DNA of 64,000 bases, from positions 136,560-200,559 of the forward strand of contig CAWANG010000022.1 in the NCBI GenBank assembly GCA_963783175.1, written 5' to 3'. Numbering within the stretch: the stretch's first letter is position 1; each line of letters opens with the position of its first letter. This DNA comes from Roseiarcus sp963783175 (GTDB taxonomy: Bacteria > Pseudomonadota > Alphaproteobacteria > Rhizobiales > Beijerinckiaceae). The position numbers were made by a program, and so were the translations under genes. Positions 55,376 to 64,000 of the stretch are shown piece after piece. Below the pieces are notes generated by a model. The model was not told where the DNA came from, searched no databases, and saw only the letters and a list, made by a program, of their open reading frames with translations.

Positions 55376-55921
55376 TCAGATGGCTATTGCGGGGGCTCGA
55401 CCCTTCGCGTTGCGGCGGGACGCCGCATAACCGAGCCCGATAAACCCAAGCGCCATCATCGCCCAAGTCGACGGCTCGGGAACCGCCGATGTCGATACCG
55501 TGCCGCCGATGCCGAGCGACGTTACATCAACGGTCCCCGTTATCTCTGCGGTATAGTCGCCAGGGCCGAGGATCTTGGTGAAGCTCGCGGTGTAAGCCGA
55601 ACCGGAAAAGGTGAGCGGCGCCGATTCCACCAGCGTCGCCCCCTCGAAGAGCTCCAGATCCCCCGGAGTGTATGAAGAGCTGCTGGAAGTTGCGATGGTC
55701 GCTGAAAGGGCGGTTATCGCATTCACGGACAGATCGAACGTGCCCTCGACTGATATTGCGCCCGTCGGATCGGTTTCCTTGTATGAGCCGGCGTTGGGCG
55801 GATCGAGATTTCCGAGAGGCGTAACGCCGGCGAAAGCAGCGGTCGAAAGAAGTGACGCGCCCAGCGCGACGGCCGTTGCGCTCGCCAAAAACCTCGATGT
55901 GAGCTTGCTCTTGGATATCAT
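55376..55921 (-). CDS. PEP-CTERM exported protein, minus-strand paralogue B
   Basis: A 181-residue paralogue of the 54373 gene. The signal peptide begins MISKSKLTSRFLASATAVAL and is cut after AAFA. The mature part opens GVTPLGNLDPPNAGSYKET, shares EGTFDLSVNAITALSATIAT and GPGDYTAEITGTVDVT with its partner, and ends VPEPSTWAMMALGFIGLGYA plus a basic tail. High similarity at DNA level, including flanking terminators, shows a recent tandem duplication. Surface or matrix role is inferred from the sorting signal. Confidence 0.86.
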   Translation of the reverse strand: MISKSKLTSRFLASATAVALGASLLSTAAFAGVTPLGNLDPPNAGSYKETDPTGAISVEGTFDLSVNAITALSATIATSSSSSYTPGDLELFEGATLVESAPLTFSGSAYTASFTKILGPGDYTAEITGTVDVTSLGIGGTVSTSAVPEPSTWAMMALGFIGLGYAASRRNAKGRAPAIAI

Positions 55922-56404
55922 GACATCCCCCTAACGTGAATTAAGTACCCGCACTTGAGTAATGAAGCAGAAGTGGAAGGATTGGTCAAGTCCTTTAGCA
56001 AATTTCAGCCAGAGTCTACTACATCATCATCGGTTGTATAACGCCGCTACTCACAAATAAGCGGCAACGCGACTGCGATAAATAGGTAAAAGTACCCATA
56101 CCAGGCTATATGCCAACAATGTAAACTCTGTTCAGACGAACGAAGCGCCGTCGTTTATTACATTCATCGGAGACAAAACGGTCAAAAAATTGACTAACCG
56201 CCGTCTCGAGACCCTTTTCACTCTCGAATCCTGGGAACAGGGCCGTTGACGCTGCGCGCTCGGCATCAATGCATTTGGCGGAGCGCTCACGCCGCTAACC
56301 TCGGCACGGAACGAAAAGCCGTTCCGAACGTTTGCCGCACTGCGACGCGCGTCGTTCCAGCCAGCCCTTGAGAAGCGGCGCTCTCCGGCAGACCAGAGAT
56401 GGCG
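55922..56404. other. Region between the divergent PEP-CTERM pairs, left part
   Basis: 483 bp, AT-richer than the window average from 55960 to 56180. It carries one ACCTA element on the minus strand (TTTACCTAT, 56090-56082) about 160 bases upstream of PEP-CTERM gene B. A frame on the minus strand from 56647 to 56132 has no motif and was not accepted. Confidence 0.45.
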
Positions 56405-56635
56405 ATGAGCGTCCTGTGCGCCTTGTTTATTGACGATAAGCCGAGCCCTGAGATCTGCCTTTTTGTGGCCGTGCCGCGCGTGGGGGAGACGATCTTGGCG
56501 CCGTCCGACGGCTTCGAAAGGACAGTCGAGAACGTCAAGCACCTGGCGCAAGGCGCCCTTGCGCATCGCCCCGAGCCGCACGTGCAGATATACGCGAGGA
56601 TGGCTCGTTCCGAGGATCCAGAGGCCGAGAAGTAG
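56405..56635 (+). CDS. Hypothetical small protein
   Basis: A 76-residue frame starting MSVLCALFIDDKPSPEICLF and followed by VAVPRVGETILAP, a pattern (PRVGE followed by a short sheet and a V-x-x-V-x-H strand) seen in small uncharacterised bacterial proteins. Ribosome-binding support is weak (AGAG). It is isolated between PEP-CTERM genes. It may be real but could be a chance frame. Confidence 0.4.
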   Translation: MSVLCALFIDDKPSPEICLFVAVPRVGETILAPSDGFERTVENVKHLAQGALAHRPEPHVQIYARMARSEDPEAEK

Positions 56636-57037
56636 ATTTGCCGGCAAAAACGCCGTTTGGCGCGGCCAAAGCTTGAGCGCTGACGCTACTGTTGCGGTCC
56701 CCTGGCTTGCTTCCGCGTATGTAGTCTAACCGCGCCGGCGCCAACCAGTCCTGCGAGAATGCGCGGACGTTAAGTAATAACACCTACTTGAAAAGGCATT
56801 CGCGGCTCGTCCACTCTCCGCGGCGCGGTCGTCGAACAACCGGCCTCGGCCGCCATCGCATTTTTGCGCGCCGCCAGCCTAATCCATTGTTTACACAAAT
56901 TTCTTTTGGGAAGAGGAACGCGCAAACCTGTCCGGAACATTACGGTGACGTAATGAATCGGCTTGACTCCTACGCCTTTTGGTCTAGAGGGTATTACCTA
57001 GAGGGATTAGTCACCTCTCTGAACTCGGGGGAATATC
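56636..57037. promoter_or_regulatory. Upstream region of PEP-CTERM gene C
   Basis: 402 bp without a gene. It contains ATTACCTAG at 56993-57001, 37 bases before the start codon, and ACACCTACT near 56781. The local AT-richness at 56890-57010 is consistent with a promoter. Confidence 0.45.
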
Positions 57038-57742
57038 ATGCGCAAAAGTCTTCTGATAGCTGCAGCGATTCCGGTTATGGCTCTCGCTGGTCAGGCGATG
57101 GCGACCACCCTGACGCTGACGTCGCCGTACGATGTCACCCTCATCTGGAACAACGATGGGACGGTGAGCCTGGGATCCGCTCCCCTCGTCGAATATACGG
57201 CCGTTCAGCAACAAAGTGAGCTCTGGAGCGACTTTACCGGTATCCTTCCGACCGGCACCGAAATGGAACTGAGCTTGGCGGTCGTTGATGGAGCTGATCA
57301 CCATACGATCTCGTTCTTGGCTCCCTTTGGCGCTCTCGGGGGCAGCTACACTGCGGACTATGAAGTGACCGAATCCTTCCCCAGCACGCAAGAGGCGAGT
57401 ATAAGCGGCGCCATTCTCCAGACAGTCGGCGGCTCGAGTCTAAGTAAGTCGATAACGAGCAATACCGGCCCGTACTCGTTGAGCTTTGTCCAGACCGGCC
57501 CCACTGTCACCTCCGGCACAACGACGGTAGATTTCCTGCCACACACCCTGTCGGTGGGCGTGACGGACACATTGACGATCAGCCCACTTACTGGGTCGGA
57601 CGCCACCGGTTTTTCGAACAGCTTTGTGGAAAGCACAATACCGGAGCCCTCGACCTGGGCGATGATGCTCATCGGTTTCGTGGGCCTAGGCTATGCGGCC
57701 ATCCGCCGCGGAAAGAAAGTCCGCTCGGCGCTGGCCATCTGA
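57038..57742 (+). CDS. PEP-CTERM exported protein, plus-strand paralogue C
   Basis: A 234-residue exported protein. The signal peptide (MRKSLLIAAAIPVMALAGQA) is cut after AMA. The mature domain is Thr/Ser-rich with few charges (SELWSDFTGILPTGTEMELS, DHHTISFLAPFGALGG). It ends IPEPSTWAMMLIGFVGLGYA and a basic tail, the PEPxxWA sorting signal. It is unrelated in its mature part to the minus-strand pair but highly similar to the next gene. A GGCCGCC hairpin follows. Confidence 0.88.
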   Translation: MRKSLLIAAAIPVMALAGQAMATTLTLTSPYDVTLIWNNDGTVSLGSAPLVEYTAVQQQSELWSDFTGILPTGTEMELSLAVVDGADHHTISFLAPFGALGGSYTADYEVTESFPSTQEASISGAILQTVGGSSLSKSITSNTGPYSLSFVQTGPTVTSGTTTVDFLPHTLSVGVTDTLTISPLTGSDATGFSNSFVESTIPEPSTWAMMLIGFVGLGYAAIRRGKKVRSALAI

Positions 57743-58223
57743 CGCCCAGCCGGTCTCAAGCGTAAAAAAGGCCGCCGCGAGGCGGCCTTTTTCTTGATCC
57801 GCCCTCTTTCAATCGCAAGTTCCGTCGCCCTGCGCAGACCGTTGGAACAAGCCCTCTGGCAACGGACGGCAACACAAACATTGGCAGGCGCGGAAGCTGG
57901 CGCTGCGAGGAAACAGCGTGACGCCTAATAAATCTGTCGCGAGCAAGTCGGCGAGTCCTCAAGGGCGCTACGCGTCGACCCCGGACACTCCCAATCACCT
58001 AGGTATTTCGACTCAGAATGCAACGCAGCATGTTGACGTCCCCTCGGGAACCTGCTAGGTGATTTTACGTAGCGGGTGACATTGATCTAGCGGCTTTCGG
58101 GGAAGCTGAGTTTTCTCCCCGCGGTTGGTGACCTCTTGGGGGACTTTCATGGACGCGACCAAAGGCGGACCTCTCACACTTTTAGGGCGGACCTCTCACT
58201 CTCTAAGCGAAAAGGGGATGCTG
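57743..58223. promoter_or_regulatory. Upstream region of PEP-CTERM gene D with inverted ACCTAG elements
   Basis: 481 bp holding terminator copy 3 at the left, then AATCACCTAG at 57993-58002 and its exact inverse CTAGGTGATT at 58055-58064, 52 bases apart. The pair could fold or bind a dimeric regulator. No gene was accepted here. Confidence 0.5.
57764..57792. terminator. GGCCGCC hairpin terminator, copy 3
   Basis: AAAAAAGGCCGCC, GCGA loop, GGCGGCCTTTTT, starting 22 bases after the stop codon of PEP-CTERM gene C. A perfect 13-bp-class stem with a T-run. Confidence 0.85.
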
Positions 58224-58937
58224 ATGCGCCACTCATTGCGGATAGCGGCCGTTGCGGCCACATTACCTGTCATGGCTCTCGCCGGTCAGGCCATGGCGAC
58301 CACCCTGGTGCTGTCGTCGCCGTACAACGCGCTTTTCATCTGGAACGATAATGGCACGGTGAGCCTGACAACCGCTCCGACCGTCGATTATACGGCCGTT
58401 CAGCAGCAGAGTGAGCTCTGGAGCGACTTTACCGGCACCGATCTTCCGGCCGGCACCATCATGCAACTGAGCTTTTCGGTCATTGATGGAATGGATCACC
58501 ACACGATCTCGTGGTTGGGTTCCTTTGGCGGTCTCGGGGGCACCTACACTGTGGACTATGACGTGACCGAATCCCTCCCCAGCACGCAAGAGGCGAGTGT
58601 AAGCGGCGCCATTCTCCAGACAGTTGGCGTCTCGAGTCTAGGTAAGGCGATAACGAGCAATACCGGCCCGTACTCGTTGGACTTTGTCCAGACCGGCCCC
58701 CTCGTCACCTCCGGCACAACGACGGTAGATTTCGCGAAAGACACCACCAGCGTGGCCGTGACGGATACATTGACGATCAGCTCGCTTCATGGGTCGGACG
58801 CCACCGGTTTTTCGAACAGCTTTGTGGAAAGCACAATACCGGAGCCCTCGACCTGGGCGATGATGATCCTCGGTTTCATCGGTCTCGGATACGCGGCCAT
58901 CCGCCGCGGGAGGAAGGAGCGCTCGCTCCCCGTCTGA
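58224..58937 (+). CDS. PEP-CTERM exported protein, plus-strand paralogue D
   Basis: A 237-residue paralogue of the gene at 57038. Long stretches are identical, including SELWSDFTG, STQEASVSGAILQTVGVSSL, ITSNTGPYSL and FSNSFVESTIPEPSTWAMM. The signal peptide is MRHSLRIAAVAATLPVMALA with cleavage after AMA. The ATG at 58224 has AAAAGGGG ten bases upstream; an earlier ATG at 58125 adds an unrelated hydrophilic stretch. The conserved Thr/Ser-rich mature domain suggests a secreted matrix protein. Confidence 0.87.
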   Translation: MRHSLRIAAVAATLPVMALAGQAMATTLVLSSPYNALFIWNDNGTVSLTTAPTVDYTAVQQQSELWSDFTGTDLPAGTIMQLSFSVIDGMDHHTISWLGSFGGLGGTYTVDYDVTESLPSTQEASVSGAILQTVGVSSLGKAITSNTGPYSLDFVQTGPLVTSGTTTVDFAKDTTSVAVTDTLTISSLHGSDATGFSNSFVESTIPEPSTWAMMILGFIGLGYAAIRRGRKERSLPV

Positions 58938-58958
58938 CGTCCAGCCGATCTCGAGCGT

Positions 58959-58990
58959 AAAAAGGCCGCCGCGAAGCGGCCTTTTCTTTT
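58959..58990. terminator. GGCCGCC hairpin terminator, copy 4
   Basis: AAAAAGGCCGCC, loop, GCGGCCTTTTCTTTT, starting 22 bases after the stop of PEP-CTERM gene D. The same distance and sequence as copy 3 confirm that gene and terminator were duplicated together. Confidence 0.8.
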
Positions 58991-59182
58991 GCGATAATCC
59001 TTTTGCGATAATCCGAAGGACGTGCTATCCTGCTCGCAGTCGTCGCATCCGGGATCGCTGTCCGGGCGAACGAGGAGGCGGCGATTTCATGCTGTTATGG
59101 CGAGGCTGAGACCGAAAATATCCAATGGTCTTGGATTTCCGGCGGAAGCCGCTGAAAGATCACGATTGGCGGAAGGAGAATC

Positions 59183-59266
59183 CTTGGATTTTCCTTCCTT
59201 CTGTTTTGGGCTTCCTTCCTGGAGGCTTGGATTTCCCTTCCATTGGCTTTGGAAGCCCTTCCCCCC
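59183..59266. repeat. Four degenerate 21-bp tandem repeats just downstream of the universal stress gene
   Basis: Units start at 59183, 59204, 59225 and 59246, each 21 bases, with the core CTTGGATTTCCCTTCC. Two more distant copies may precede them (59130-59150 and following). One plus-strand frame reads LDFPSFC, FGLPSWR, LGFPFHW. The array ends seven bases before the stop codon of the minus-strand stress gene, in its 3' untranslated region, exactly as the array at 25458-25541 follows aceB. Confidence 0.75.
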
Positions 59267-59273
59267 GCCGCGC

Positions 59274-60044
59274 CTAATGCGACATCAGGACCGGCAGCGA
59301 CTGCTGATGCATCAGATCCATGCTCACCCCGCCGAACAGCCCCTCGTAAAGCTTCGAATGTCCATAAGCGCCGGCGACGATGAGATCGGCGTCCTGGGTG
59401 TCGAGGCTCGCAAACAGCGCCTCGACCGCGGTCAAGTCCCCGGTATTGGTCCAGTCCGAGATATGCTCGGCCTTGACGCCGTGCGCCGCCAGGTGATCGG
59501 CGAGCTTCTGAGCTGACTCGCGCAAGGCGCTCGGCCGCGACGAGAATGCGAACAGAGTGACCTTTTTCGCCCGTTCGAGCAGCGGCATCGCATCGTGGAC
59601 CGCGCGCAAGGCCTCGCGTTGGGCGTTCCAGGCGATGACGATCTTGTCGCCGATTGGGCCGGGGGTCCAGTCCGGCGGCAGGATCAGCATCGGAGCGCCG
59701 GATTCGAGCAGCGCGCGGTCGAGCACACCTCCGCGAATGACGTCATGCGCCAGGCTTTCCGGCCCGGGCGCAATCATCAAATCGACGCAATGACTGAGAA
59801 GATCGCCTTCGCCCGGTTTGTCCACGGGCACAAACACGGCGGCCGGCGCCGCCTGGCTCGTCGCCTCGCTGAACATCCGGGTGACCGTCGCCTCGGCTTC
59901 CCCCTCCTTGCCTGCCGGCGGGGCGCTGACGTCGACCCCGATCAATCGCGCCCCGTGGGTCTTGGCCAACGAAACCGCCAAGCGCGTGCGCTCAACCGCT
60001 TCAGCGGTCGGATCGAGAAAGACGAGAATATCCTTGTAGGCCAT
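59274..60044 (-). CDS. Universal stress protein
   Basis: A 256-residue USP-type protein. MAYKDILVFLDPTAEAVERT opens the first, less conserved half; the second half has DKIVIAWNAQREALRAV and the nucleotide-binding GAYGHSKLYEGLFGGVS, so it is a tandem-domain form with the motif only in the C-terminal domain. The ATG at 60044 follows GGAGGGC. Such proteins bind ATP or related ligands under stress. It is divergent from the SEC-C/TPR gene. Confidence 0.9.
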   Translation of the reverse strand: MAYKDILVFLDPTAEAVERTRLAVSLAKTHGARLIGVDVSAPPAGKEGEAEATVTRMFSEATSQAAPAAVFVPVDKPGEGDLLSHCVDLMIAPGPESLAHDVIRGGVLDRALLESGAPMLILPPDWTPGPIGDKIVIAWNAQREALRAVHDAMPLLERAKKVTLFAFSSRPSALRESAQKLADHLAAHGVKAEHISDWTNTGDLTAVEALFASLDTQDADLIVAGAYGHSKLYEGLFGGVSMDLMHQQSLPVLMSH

Positions 60045-60257
60045 GTTTGCCCTCCCTGTCGGCGGCCCGCGCAAAGCCCGGCTTCCAAGCGCCCCGGCTG
60101 CGTCGTGTTATTCCGCGCAACCCCGCCGGGGCCGCACTGGGACCCGACTGTAACACGCCGGGCTTTCGTCGACGACCGTATTTGAGTTCCCGCCTGCGTT
60201 TGATCGTGACCATTTTTAGACCATTAAGTATAGTCGGGACAGAGAGGTCTTCGTGGA

Positions 60258-61967
60258 ATGAGCATGTTCGGCGCCACGGCAAGAATGGCGGCAGACATCG
60301 GCCGCAACGATCTTTGCCCTTGCGGCAGCGGGCGAAAATACAAGCGCTGCTGCCAAGCCAAGGACGCGCGCGTGGAGATGCCCGCGGCGGCTCAGAGGGC
60401 TCCTTCCGCCTCGAGGCATAGGCTCGCGGCGCTGACGGCGGCCGCCAAGGCGCACTACGACGTCCAAAGGTGGGCCGAAGCAATTCCGCTTTTCCTCGAA
60501 ATTGTGTCGCTTGATCCGAAGAATGCCGCCGCGTACCTCGACCTCGGCGTCGCATTTCTGGCGTGCGGCAGATCGGCCGAGGCGGTCGCGAGCCTGCAGC
60601 GGGCGACGGAACTGCAGCCGAGCAACGAGAGGGCCCTCACCCATCTCGGCGCCGCCCTTCTCCGGCGGGGGCGCAAATCCGAAGCCTTGGTCGTCTTTCG
60701 AAAGCTGAGCCGAAGGGCCGAAGACGCGCTGGCGCGCCGTCTCTATTCGGCGCAGGCGTTGGAGTTGCAGGGTAGGCTGGACGAGGCAGAGAGAGAACTT
60801 CGCCGCCTGGTCGATCTGGCGCCCCAATCGGCTAAGGTCCGGGCTTTCCTTGGCATGCTGTTGTCGAACCGACACATGTTCGAGGAGGCCGCCCACCACT
60901 TGACCCAGGCAATCGATGGATTCCCGCCGGCCTTCCACGACCTGAGCATTATCAAGCGCTTCACGGAGGCCGACCGGCCGTTGCTGGATCGCATGCGTAG
61001 CCTCGCCGAGCGGTCTGGCCTCGACGTTTTGGCCCGCGCCAGCGTTCGATTCGGCCTCGGGAAAGCCTTCGACGACCTTGGCGACTACGCGGAGGCGATG
61101 CGGCAATATGAGGCGGCGAACAGGTTAAGAGGGACGTCGGGGCGAGTGGATCGCGCGGCGCTCGCGGCCAGGTACGACAATATAATCGCGGGCCACCCAG
61201 CCGAGGCGCTTGCAAGCGCACGGCAGCCGCCTGCCGGGCTGGCGCGTGCGGCAGACGATCTGCCGGTGCTCATCGTCGGCGCGCCGCGATCCGGTACGAC
61301 GCTGGTCGAGCAGATCCTTTCGTCGCATCCTGCCGTCGCCGCGGGCGGCGAACTTCCTTTCTGGCAGGAACACAACTGGCGCCCCTCCGGCACAAGCTCT
61401 GTCGAAGCGGGCAAACTCTCCAGAATTGGCGAAGACTACCGCGCCCAGCTCCGCCATATCGGCCCTGGGGCCATGCGGGTAATCGACAAGCTGCCGCGCA
61501 ATTTCGAGGCGATCGGGCAAATCCGGATGGCCCTCCCCGATGCGCGCATCATTCATTGCCGTCGGAACCCGCTTGATACCTGCCTCTCGATGTTCTTCAC
61601 CAACTTCACGACGGGTCACGAATATACTTGGGATCGCGGCGACCTGGCGTTCTTTTACCGTCAGTACGAGCGGCTCATGGAACACTGGCGGCGCGCGCTG
61701 GAAGATGATCGTTTCATCGAGATTCAGTACGAGACCCTGGTCGCCAACCGCGAGGCGGAAACTCGGCGCCTCATCGCCTTCTGCGGACTCGACTGGAACG
61801 AGGCGTGCCTCACGCCCGAGCGCAACCGGAGAGCGGTGAACACCGCGAGCCTGTGGCAGGCCCGCCAGCCGGTCTACACAACGTCGGTCGACCGTTGGCG
61901 GCGCTACGAGCCGTGGCTCGGCGAACTGCGAGAGCTGTTGCCAGCTCCGGAAGCCAGTCCCTCATGA
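60258..61967 (+). CDS. SEC-C / TPR / sulfotransferase fusion protein
   Basis: A 569-residue three-part protein. Residues 15-33 are a SEC-C zinc motif (GRNDLCPCGSGRKYKRCC; Cys20, 22, 31, 32). Residues about 55-310 are tetratricopeptide repeats (AAYLDLGVAFLACGRSAEAV, ALTHLGAALLRRGRKSEALV). Residues about 335-565 are a sulfotransferase with the PAPS loop VGAPRSGTTLVEQIL and the 3'-phosphate region RIIHCRRNPLDTCLS. TPR-sulfotransferases are common in alphaproteobacteria and may act on peptides or glycans; the SEC-C addition suggests binding to SecB-like chaperones or ribosome-linked clients. No signal peptide, so it acts in the cytoplasm. Confidence 0.87.
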   Translation: MSMFGATARMAADIGRNDLCPCGSGRKYKRCCQAKDARVEMPAAAQRAPSASRHRLAALTAAAKAHYDVQRWAEAIPLFLEIVSLDPKNAAAYLDLGVAFLACGRSAEAVASLQRATELQPSNERALTHLGAALLRRGRKSEALVVFRKLSRRAEDALARRLYSAQALELQGRLDEAERELRRLVDLAPQSAKVRAFLGMLLSNRHMFEEAAHHLTQAIDGFPPAFHDLSIIKRFTEADRPLLDRMRSLAERSGLDVLARASVRFGLGKAFDDLGDYAEAMRQYEAANRLRGTSGRVDRAALAARYDNIIAGHPAEALASARQPPAGLARAADDLPVLIVGAPRSGTTLVEQILSSHPAVAAGGELPFWQEHNWRPSGTSSVEAGKLSRIGEDYRAQLRHIGPGAMRVIDKLPRNFEAIGQIRMALPDARIIHCRRNPLDTCLSMFFTNFTTGHEYTWDRGDLAFFYRQYERLMEHWRRALEDDRFIEIQYETLVANREAETRRLIAFCGLDWNEACLTPERNRRAVNTASLWQARQPVYTTSVDRWRRYEPWLGELRELLPAPEASPS

Positions 61968-62024
61968 GAAGAACCCCAGCGGATTCCTGCTTGCGCGCGG
62001 TCGGCGGGAAGGTGAGCAAATTCC

Positions 62025-64000
<1,976 letters not shown>

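Larger units (their letters stand above)
58938..59273. other. Region between PEP-CTERM gene D and the universal stress gene
   Basis: 336 bp between convergent genes. It contains terminator copy 4, an exact 14-bp tandem duplication (TTTTGCGATAATCC at 58987-59000 and 59001-59014), and the 21-bp repeat array ending at 59266. No gene was seen. Confidence 0.5.

Noticed and set aside
56132..56647. Minus-strand frame of 171 codons between the PEP-CTERM pairs
   Set aside because: No motif or ribosome-binding site; its composition is that of a mirror frame, and the shorter plus-strand frame at 56405 looks more protein-like.

Overview
The window is high-GC alphaproteobacterial chromosome, most likely Hyphomicrobiales (Rhizobiales). 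The pointers are a CcrM-type GANTC methyltransferase, MmcB, CtrA-like TTAA-N7-TTAA boxes, a DUF1127 gene divergent from a LysR gene, an ArsR-methyltransferase (SahR-like) regulator in front of metF, the rplU-rpmA-GNAT-obgE order, and an alpha-type rpoD with a long acidic N-terminal part. The family cannot be fixed from the sequence alone. No rRNA, tRNA, CRISPR array or intact insertion sequence was seen.

Region 1 (1-15.5 kb) is an exopolysaccharide locus: an O-antigen ligase-like protein (cut by the left edge), a Wzx-type flippase, four stand-alone glycosyltransferases, a GT2/phosphoglycosyl-transferase fusion, a tyrosine-kinase-like protein lacking the Walker A lysine, and a glmM-like gene. 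Among them lies a complete-looking signalling module: an RsbW-kinase/REC/PP2C protein, a single-domain STAS protein and a hybrid histidine kinase ending in Hpt. This matches the SypE/SypA/SypF logic that controls biofilm polysaccharide in Vibrio fischeri, and it is the most interesting system in the window.

Region 2 (15.7-19.6 kb) is an accessory patch: an LVIVD-repeat protein, a TIM-barrel isomerase and a SnoaL-like protein around 0.75 kb of DNA without a clear gene. Region 3 (19.6-34 kb) is mixed housekeeping and accessory: obgE, rpmA and rplU, malate synthase, a LysR/DUF1127 pair, an outer-membrane beta-barrel, an EamA transporter, a dienelactone hydrolase, a PEP-CTERM protein and a CYP153-type P450.

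Region 4 (33.9-46.6 kb) holds a luxI-orf74-luxR quorum-sensing operon, the SahR-like/metF pair, prmB, ccrM, rnhB, a nucleotidyltransferase, ruvC-ruvA-(membrane protein)-ruvB and xerD. Region 5 (46.7-54.3 kb) is a dipeptide-type ABC transporter operon, translationally coupled to a GMC oxidoreductase and mmcB. Region 6 (54.3-59 kb) is a PEP-CTERM island: two paralogue pairs pointing away from each other, with a repeated ACCTA motif and shared GGCCGCC hairpin terminators. Region 7 (59-64 kb) has a universal stress protein, a SEC-C/TPR/sulfotransferase fusion and rpoD.

Two cross-cutting observations matter to any user of this annotation. First, six genes carry seven reading-frame breaks, and every one is repaired by removing a single base (a +1 insertion). 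This looks more like insertion-type sequence error than independent gene decay. Second, two unrelated genes (malate synthase and the universal stress protein) are each followed directly by four degenerate 21-bp tandem repeats.
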